Below are positions 1 to 4,159 of a DNA stretch of 6,733 bases, piece by piece; positions within the stretch are counted from its first letter, which is position 1, and every line of letters starts with the position of its first letter. This DNA comes from CAZCBJ01 sp964496705. GTDB lineage: Bacteria > Chloroflexota > Anaerolineae > Anaerolineales > Anaerolineaceae. The translations under genes were made by a program, and so were the position numbers. The notes beneath the pieces are model-generated. The model was not told the origin of the DNA and did not search any database. It saw only the letters and a program-made list of their open reading frames with translations. Where the stretch lies: the NCBI GenBank assembly GCA_964496705.1, contig CAZCBJ010000216.1, positions 1-6,733 on the forward strand. The letters run 5' to 3'.

Positions 1-1
1 T

Positions 2-151
2 TACACCTGGCACTTAAACCCCGCAGTTATCAGACATTGCACATTCTGCCTTATTCTGCATGGCCAGACTCACCCCCTCAATGTTTGGAAATACTACAAT
101 TTGATACCACCCATACATGTAAACTGCCAATGCACACTGGAAAGAGCCTAA
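2..151 (+). CDS. C-terminal end of a probable phage minor head (SPP1 gp7 / Mu gpF-like) protein, 5' partial
   Basis: This frame is open from the left edge to a TAA at 149-151 and gives 49 residues; the start lies outside the window. Seen directly: Trp3, then C13-T-F-C16, a Leu-x-Gly turn (L19-H-G21), and near the end P36-P-I-H39-V-N-C42-Q-C44. The pattern W...CxxC..L.G...PPxHxNCxC is what I recall from the C-terminal domain of the SPP1 gp7 / Mu gpF minor head proteins, which take part in head assembly or are carried in the capsid; the paired cysteines and histidine could bind a metal. It ends three bases before the portal start, as in a co-translated phage operon, which supports it being real. 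The odd point is order: in known phages this gene usually follows the portal. It could instead be the zinc-binding end of another phage protein. Another frame is also open here (1-183) but lacks any such motif. Confidence 0.55.
   Translation, partial: YTWHLNPAVIRHCTFCLILHGQTHPLNVWKYYNLIPPIHVNCQCTLERA
139..146 (+). promoter_or_regulatory. Ribosome binding site of the portal gene
   Basis: GGAAAGAG lies 8 bases before the ATG at 155. It sits inside the last codons of the upstream gene, as expected for closely packed phage genes, and supports 155 as the true start. Confidence 0.5.
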
Positions 152-154
152 ACC

Positions 155-1693
155 ATGAACCTGATAGAATCCCTTTTCGCTAAGACCATCCAACGCGCAG
201 TCAGAGCCCAACTCAAGGTAATCGAAAACGACCTTACCCTCGGTGTCGGCGCACGCACCGCTTCCCAATCAGACCGCGACCGATTCACATACGACAGACG
301 TCAGGTAATGGAAGACTGCTTGGAAGCCTGGCGCACGAACCCATTAGCCCGCCGCATTGTCGGACTCACTTCTCAATACGTGGTTGGCAGCGGACTCACC
401 TTCAATTGCCCAAACGAATCAGTTTCCAAATTTCTAAACGAAATTTGGAAACACCCACTCAACCACCTTAGCACAAGAGCCGTTGAGTGGTGTGACGAGC
501 TCACCCGCACCGGAAACCTGTTCATTGTCATCAGCACAGACTCAGCCGGCATGAGCTACTTCAGAGCCGTGCCAGCCCAATACGTGACCGAAATCACAGC
601 GCAGCCCAACGACATCGAGCAGGAAACCGGATTCACCGTTGAGCTACAACCAGGTGAAGAAACCTACTTCCCTGCATACAATCCGATGTATGAAAACGTG
701 CTGCCAATCGGAGGGCACGTAAGCTTTCCAACCGTCATGGTTCACTATGCCATCAATAGACCCTCTGGCGCCCAATGGGGTGAGTCTGACCTGGCTCCAG
801 TCCTCAAATGGTTATCACGTTATTCCAATTGGCTGGAAGACAGAGCACGCCTAAACCGCTACCGCAACAGCTTCCTGTTCATCGTCAACGGCAGATACCT
901 ATCCGAAGCAGATCGCCTCGCCCACCAGGCAGCCCTCAACGCCCACCCACCTGCGCCAGGTTCTATCATGGTCGCAGACGTAGACGAAACCTGGACCGTT
1001 CTAAATCCCCAGCTTGAATCCCAAGACGCCAACGCAGACGGACTAGCCTTGAAGAAAATGATAGCAGCAGGCGCAGGTATCCCCATGCACTTCTTAGCCG
1101 AGCCAGAAGGATCCACCCGCACCACAGCAGAGGCAGCCGGTGGTCCAACTTACAGACACTTCGAACAACGTCAGGAATTCTTCACATGGCTACTAACAGA
1201 CCTGCTAACCGCAGCCCTCAACAGACGCGCGAGCATAGACTCCACCATCGACCCTACGTCAGAATTCGAATTCTCCGGCTCAGATATATCTTCCCGCGAC
1301 AACGTCAGCCTGGCCACAGCCAGCAGCAACATGATCAATGTCCTGAGCCAACTGCGTGACCGCAACCTGATTGACGATGAGGAATACCTGCGCATCTTCT
1401 ACCGATTCTCAGGCGAAACCGCAGACATCAACGACATGCTAACCCGCGCTTCCCACAACAAACCATCCGTCATTGCGAATGTAGCGAAGCAATCCCCTGC
1501 CCGCGCAGGAAAGAAATTCATTGATCCTGATACAGGCGAAGAAAAACCGGAGAAACCCGACTCAAAAAATAATCCTCTCTTCTTCTCTGCCCCTCTGCGC
1601 CTCTGCGTGAGACCCTCATACGAACCAGAAGAAAGCCCCCAACTCATCAAACAGAAAGGAGAGTCAGTGAATGGTTTAGCCGATAACCGATAA
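155..1693 (+). CDS. Phage portal protein with repeat-derived C-terminal tail
   Basis: A 512-residue protein with the character of a dodecameric portal, the ring at one capsid vertex through which DNA is pumped and to which the neck or tail attaches. Visible: an N-terminal helical region with a DRxxFTYDRRQ stretch (about 41-50), then the conserved early block EAWRTNPLARRIVGL...YVVGSGLTF (about 57-82) in which neighbouring subunits pack; a wing/stem region ending in LNRYRNSFLFIVNG (about 229-242); GAGIPMHFLAEPEG (about 307-320), the typical late portal motif; and a C-terminal helical crown up to about residue 425 (LRDRNLIDDEEYLRIFYRF). The lambda/HK97-like superfamily is the likely home, but I cannot choose one family. 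From residue about 439 the sequence changes character: VIANVAKQSPARAG (439-452) and LFFSAPLRLCVRPS (475-488) are translations of dispersed DNA repeats, with an acidic, charged linker between them. The stop codon lies inside a 7-bp tandem repeat. The core looks intact, so assembly may be unaffected, but the tail is probably not original. The coding strand is rich in C over G. Confidence 0.88.
   Translation: MNLIESLFAKTIQRAVRAQLKVIENDLTLGVGARTASQSDRDRFTYDRRQVMEDCLEAWRTNPLARRIVGLTSQYVVGSGLTFNCPNESVSKFLNEIWKHPLNHLSTRAVEWCDELTRTGNLFIVISTDSAGMSYFRAVPAQYVTEITAQPNDIEQETGFTVELQPGEETYFPAYNPMYENVLPIGGHVSFPTVMVHYAINRPSGAQWGESDLAPVLKWLSRYSNWLEDRARLNRYRNSFLFIVNGRYLSEADRLAHQAALNAHPPAPGSIMVADVDETWTVLNPQLESQDANADGLALKKMIAAGAGIPMHFLAEPEGSTRTTAEAAGGPTYRHFEQRQEFFTWLLTDLLTAALNRRASIDSTIDPTSEFEFSGSDISSRDNVSLATASSNMINVLSQLRDRNLIDDEEYLRIFYRFSGETADINDMLTRASHNKPSVIANVAKQSPARAGKKFIDPDTGEEKPEKPDSKNNPLFFSAPLRLCVRPSYEPEESPQLIKQKGESVNGLADNR
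1468..1511 (+). repeat. Dispersed repeat remnant, 'CATTGCGA...GCGAAGCAATCCC' type
   Basis: The core CATTGCGAATGTAGCGAAGC followed by AATCCC is a slightly diverged copy of a short element scattered through the intergenic DNA of many bacteria. It is often met in databases as the opposite-strand translation GDCFA(A/T)FAMTD, which is exactly what the minus strand reads here. Such elements normally sit between genes; this one is read in frame as portal residues 439-452. Its ends are approximate because no second copy is in the window. Confidence 0.65.
1576..1618 (+). repeat. Dispersed repeat remnant, 'CCTCTGCGCCTCTGCGTGAGA' type
   Basis: This pyrimidine-rich stretch translates to LFFSAPLRLCVRPS, a peptide familiar as a spurious product of an intergenic repeat found in many copies in several environmental bacterial genomes. 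It contains a short internal duplication (CCTCTGCG then CCTCTGCG, nine bases apart). Here it is in frame with the portal as residues 475-488. The ends are approximate. Confidence 0.6.
1655..1663 (+). promoter_or_regulatory. Strong Shine-Dalgarno sequence stranded from its likely gene
   Basis: AAAGGAGAG is the best ribosome binding sequence in the phage part, yet it serves no gene where it stands. The GTG at 1667 is in the portal frame and stops after eight codons, and the ATG at 1671 is followed almost at once by TAG. The next real start (1720) is 56 bases away and has no purine-rich sequence near it. Removing the repeat-bearing stretch 1667-1715 would place this site about 7 bases before that ATG. 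That it once served the 1720 gene is inference. Confidence 0.4.
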
Positions 1694-1715
1694 CCGTTAA
1701 CTGACAACTGACAAC
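1681..1715 (+). repeat. Tandem 7-bp repeat array, five units
   Basis: Five consecutive heptamers without a gap: CGATAAC, CGATAAC, CGTTAAC, TGACAAC, TGACAAC. Period 7 and the constant AAC ending are seen directly. The portal stop codon (TAA, 1691-1693) spans the middle of unit two, so the array determines where the portal ends, and it fills nearly all of the gap up to the ATG at 1720. Short heptamer arrays of this kind occur in multiple intergenic places in repeat-rich genomes. No function is evident. Confidence 0.85.
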
Positions 1716-1719
1716 CCCC

Positions 1720-3021
1720 ATGCCATACCCATCATCATCAGACGTATCAGCCGGACAGCCCACCCTTGCAGCCCACTACAACACCCTGCGAGCAGACGCG
1801 CTCCGCCTCGGCCAGGCAGCAGGCGACTCCGTGAACTTGGGCGCACTGCTCGAATACTACTCCTACGGACTCAACCTTGAGCCCCTGGACACCGACCGCG
1901 TACAAATCGGCGCATCCACAGACGCGCCAGTCTGCCTGGTCATCAACAACTACATGACCAAAGCCACTAACAACATAGCCCTCTCAGCCGGAGGAAAGCC
2001 GGCAGGAGCTCCCGCCACCTGGTACGTCTTCGCCCGCCGATCCGGAACAACCTTTACCATCGAAGTAAATACTTCCTACGCCCCACCCGCCAACACCCGC
2101 CGAATCGGCAGCTTCTATTGGAACGGCAGCAGCATTGAGCCGTCATCTATACGAACAGAAGATTACTTCCCCACCAAGAACATGCTATCCCTGGAACATG
2201 GCTTACCAGTCGAGGGCAGACTCACCCTTGAATCGGGTGTCCCTGTCTCCACATCAGACCAGAGCGCAAAAGGCACAATCTTCTTTACACCATACCGGGG
2301 GAACAGAATCGCATTGTATTCAACCGGCTGGGGATGGAAGATTCACACTTTCACACAGCGCAGCCTAGCCCTTGCAGGTATCGGCGCTGGCGTAGTCTTT
2401 GACATCTTTATTTTCGACAATGCCGGAACGCTAACACTTCAAGCCGTGCCCTGGTCCAACACCACCACACGAGCCATCGCCCTTGTATTACAAGATGGAG
2501 TCTTAGTAAGGAGCGGCGATCTCAACAAGCGTTATCTTGGCACAGCCTACTGCTACGCATCAGGAACGACATCGGACACCGTGCTGCTGCGCTACCTGTG
2601 GAATTATTACAACAGAGTACAGCGTCCGCTACTTCTCCAGGAACCAGCCAATTCATGGACGATACCTTTTGGCAGCTTCAGATATTGGTTCAACACCGCT
2701 GCCAACCGCTTCGAATTCGTTGTCGGAGTCGCAGAAGACCCGGTCATGGTAGATTCCATGCTTCTTGCCCTTGCCGGCGCTTCTGGCAGTGTCGCCAACG
2801 GATTCTGCCTGGACAACTTCAATGCCTTCCAGGGCGAAATAGCCAGCTCACACACCGCCACCACCCGCCAGGCGCTGCCCGCCAACTACAAGGCGATCCC
2901 GCCCATCGGCTACCACTACCTAGCCCTTGTCGAATACGCCGTTACATCCAACGCCACAGCCTACGGCGACAACGGCGGCACCCTTATGTTCTCCGGCGCT
3001 AATGGTTGGCTCTTGGGATAA
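1720..3021 (+). CDS. Phage virion structural protein, probable tail-, fibre- or head-decoration-type
   Basis: A 433-residue protein resembling a family common in tailed-phage structural clusters; its exact position in the virion is not known to me. Visible: N-terminal MPYPSSSDVSAGQPTLAAHY, with a following LRADAL segment, typical of virion proteins and supporting the start at 1720; a beta-rich domain at about 55-145; GTIFFTPYRGNRIALYSTG (185-203), then a compact domain with VFDIFIFDNAGTLTL (226-240), WSNTTTRA (245-252), LVLQDGVLVRSG (256-266), RYLGTAYCYASG (271-282) and WNYYNRVQRPLLL (294-306), the family's best-kept block; then FEFVVGVAEDPV (331-342) and a Gly/Ser-rich C-terminal beta region ending in GANGWLLG. 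No membrane segment, signal peptide or coiled coil is seen. It starts 26 bases after the portal stop but has no ribosome binding site of its own. It ends just before a strong hairpin, so it is the last gene of the phage unit here. C strongly exceeds G on the coding strand, as in the portal gene. Confidence 0.75.
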   Translation: MPYPSSSDVSAGQPTLAAHYNTLRADALRLGQAAGDSVNLGALLEYYSYGLNLEPLDTDRVQIGASTDAPVCLVINNYMTKATNNIALSAGGKPAGAPATWYVFARRSGTTFTIEVNTSYAPPANTRRIGSFYWNGSSIEPSSIRTEDYFPTKNMLSLEHGLPVEGRLTLESGVPVSTSDQSAKGTIFFTPYRGNRIALYSTGWGWKIHTFTQRSLALAGIGAGVVFDIFIFDNAGTLTLQAVPWSNTTTRAIALVLQDGVLVRSGDLNKRYLGTAYCYASGTTSDTVLLRYLWNYYNRVQRPLLLQEPANSWTIPFGSFRYWFNTAANRFEFVVGVAEDPVMVDSMLLALAGASGSVANGFCLDNFNAFQGEIASSHTATTRQALPANYKAIPPIGYHYLALVEYAVTSNATAYGDNGGTLMFSGANGWLLG

Positions 3022-3060
3022 AAACAGGTCTCCGCAAGTAAAAACCTTGCGGAGACCTGT
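3019..3060. terminator. Intrinsic terminator hairpin between convergent genes
   Basis: A perfect 15-bp stem, ACAGGTCTCCGCAAG (3024-3038) with its complement at 3046-3060, around a 7-base loop. On the minus strand the stem is followed at once by TTTTAT, the classic U-tract, so it ends the reductase transcript. On the plus strand the T-run is late and broken (GATTTTATT from about 3071), so it probably stops the phage unit less efficiently. It lies directly between the two convergent stop codons. Confidence 0.88.
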
Positions 3061-3075
3061 GCGATTGACAAGATT

Positions 3076-4041
3076 TTATTCTGGTTTGTTCTGCAGCACC
3101 GACTCGATGCGCTCCATCACATCCGGGGTGAGCAGTTTGGCGGTCTCGGCGGCTTTCATGTTCTCCACCACCTGCTCGGGGCGGCTGGCGCCGGTGATCA
3201 CGGTGCTAACGTTGGGGTTCTTCAACGTCCAGGCCAGGGCAAGCTGAGCCAGCGAGACGCCCAGTTCGGCGGCCAGCGGCACAAGGTTGCGCACCACGTC
3301 CAACCGTTTCGGATCGGTGATGTAGGGGCGCAGCCAATCATAACCTTCCAGGTTGGCGCGCGAGTCAGCCGGGATGCCGTTGAGGTACTTGCCGGTGAGC
3401 AGACCGGAAGCCAGCGGGCTCCAGATGGTGGTGCCGTAGCCCAGGTCGCGGTAGAGCGGTGCGTATTCCTGCTCAAAGCGCTGGCGGTGAAGCATATTGT
3501 ACTGAGGCTGTTCCATGCTGGGCGGGGTCAAGCCGTACTGGCGGGCGATGCCGTCGGCGCGCATGATCTCTGCTGCGCTCCACTCCGAGGTGCCCCAGTA
3601 GAAAGCCTTGCCCTGCTTGATCACCAAATCCAAGGCGCGCACGGTTTCTTCGATGGGGGTGTGCGGGTCGGGTCGGTGAGCAAAGACCAGGTCGACATAA
3701 TCCAACTGCAAACGTTTCAGCGCGTTGTTGACGCCCTCAACGATGTGCTTATGCGAGAGACCGGTGTCGTTGGGGCCATCCCCGCCCCAGAAAATTTTGG
3801 TTGATACGACATAACTTTCGCGCCGCCAGCCCATCTTCTTGAGCACGTTGCCCATCACAATCTCGGCGTTGCCGTTGGCGTAGGCCTCGGCGTTGTCAAA
3901 GAAATTCACCCCGGCATCGTATGCGACCTTCATGCAGTCGTAAGCCACCTGCTCGCCCACCTGTCCACCGTACGTGACCCAGGCGCCCAGCGAAAGCTCG
4001 CTGAGCTTCAAACCAGCTTTACCCATGCGTCGATATTCCAT
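3076..4041 (-). CDS. Aldo/keto reductase, Kv-channel beta-subunit-like (AKR6-type)
   Basis: A complete 321-residue NADPH-dependent reductase with the (alpha/beta)8 barrel, cytoplasmic, probably reducing aldehydes or ketones; the substrate cannot be read from sequence. Catalytic tetrad by motif: Asp49 and Tyr54 in FFDNAEAY, Lys82 in STKIFWGG, and His122 in FAHRPDP. Cofactor-binding signs: WGTSEW (149-154), Q178-PQYN, WSPLASGLLTGKY (207-219) and GASRPEQVVEN (284-294). Blocks such as WVTYGGQ, GNVLKKMGWRRESYV, LQLDYVDLVFAHRPDP and the C-terminal LQNKP are strikingly like mammalian Kv-beta subunits, closer than to general stress protein 69 types. Kv-beta has Asn where this protein has the usual His122, so full reductase activity is expected here. 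The start is fixed by AGGAGG 9 bases upstream and by the canonical MEYRRMGKAG beginning. It is monocistronic, with its own hairpin downstream. Codon use favours CGC/CGG for arginine, unlike the phage genes, which use AGA often. No potassium channel gene is in view, so a channel role is only a possibility. Confidence 0.95.
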   Translation of the reverse strand: MEYRRMGKAGLKLSELSLGAWVTYGGQVGEQVAYDCMKVAYDAGVNFFDNAEAYANGNAEIVMGNVLKKMGWRRESYVVSTKIFWGGDGPNDTGLSHKHIVEGVNNALKRLQLDYVDLVFAHRPDPHTPIEETVRALDLVIKQGKAFYWGTSEWSAAEIMRADGIARQYGLTPPSMEQPQYNMLHRQRFEQEYAPLYRDLGYGTTIWSPLASGLLTGKYLNGIPADSRANLEGYDWLRPYITDPKRLDVVRNLVPLAAELGVSLAQLALAWTLKNPNVSTVITGASRPEQVVENMKAAETAKLLTPDVMERIESVLQNKPE

Positions 4042-4050
4042 CGGTCGAAT

Positions 4051-4056
4051 CCTCCT
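4051..4056 (-). promoter_or_regulatory. Ribosome binding site of the aldo/keto reductase
   Basis: The minus strand reads AGGAGG, 9 bases before the ATG at 4041, which fixes that start. I looked for a -10/-35 pair in the AT-rich stretch just upstream (4057-4080) and found none convincing. Confidence 0.85.
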
Positions 4057-4081
4057 GAAAATTGAATAAATAGATTGGATA

Positions 4082-4105
4082 CCATTCCCTTGGATGCAGG
4101 GATGG
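4082..4105. other. Small imperfect inverted repeat upstream of the reductase
   Basis: CCATTCCCT (4082-4090) pairs with AGGGATGG (4098-4105) with one bulged T, around a 7-base loop. It lies about 40 bases upstream of the reductase start, where a promoter or operator would be, and downstream of the last hairpin of the beta-helix gene. It may be an operator, part of the termination region, or chance. Confidence 0.25.
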
Positions 4106-4120
4106 GCGAAAAGTTACATC

Positions 4121-4155
4121 ATCCTCCCGCAAAATTTTTACACTTGCGGGAGGAT
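4121..4155 (-). terminator. Terminator hairpin of the beta-helix gene
   Basis: A perfect 12-bp stem, ATCCTCCCGCAA (4121-4132) with its complement at 4144-4155, around an 11-base AT-rich loop. It begins 4 bases after the TAG of the minus-strand beta-helix gene. Read in that direction, the stem is followed by GATGTAACTTTTC, so the T-run is late and short; it may be a weak terminator or an mRNA 3'-end protecting hairpin. The stem core (CCGCAA / TTGCGG) matches that of the hairpin on the other side of the reductase gene. Confidence 0.7.
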
Positions 4156-4159
4156 AAGC

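Noticed and set aside
1..183. Second open plus frame at the left edge, ending at TAA 181
   Set aside because: It overlaps the portal start and shows no motif, while the frame ending at 151 has the CxxC/HxNCxC pattern and meets the portal gene neatly.
14..268. Minus-strand frame of 84 residues at the left edge
   Set aside because: It lies opposite the head-protein end and the portal start, has no ribosome binding site I can see, and its many Cys mirror the opposite strand. The plus strand has a coherent operon layout.
1399..1707. Minus-strand frame reading ...GDCFATFAMTD...
   Set aside because: The familiar peptide is the well-known spurious translation of a dispersed repeat, and the frame lies wholly opposite the portal gene.
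1468..1715. Idea that the repeat cluster is a CRISPR array or a phage replication origin
   Set aside because: There are no evenly spaced identical repeats with spacers, and five heptamers alone do not make an iteron origin without a nearby replication gene.
2598..3002. Plus-strand frame of 134 residues, rich in Arg/Pro/His
   Set aside because: Its odd composition is the mark of an out-of-frame reading of the virion protein gene, whose own frame is coherent throughout.
3487..3804. Plus-strand frame of 105 residues within the reductase gene
   Set aside because: It is opposite a clear aldo/keto reductase with all catalytic motifs; a shadow.
4042..4120. Possible sigma70 promoter for the reductase
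   Set aside because: The AT-rich stretch offers TATTTA or TATTCA as a -10, but neither has a fitting -35 at about 17 bases.
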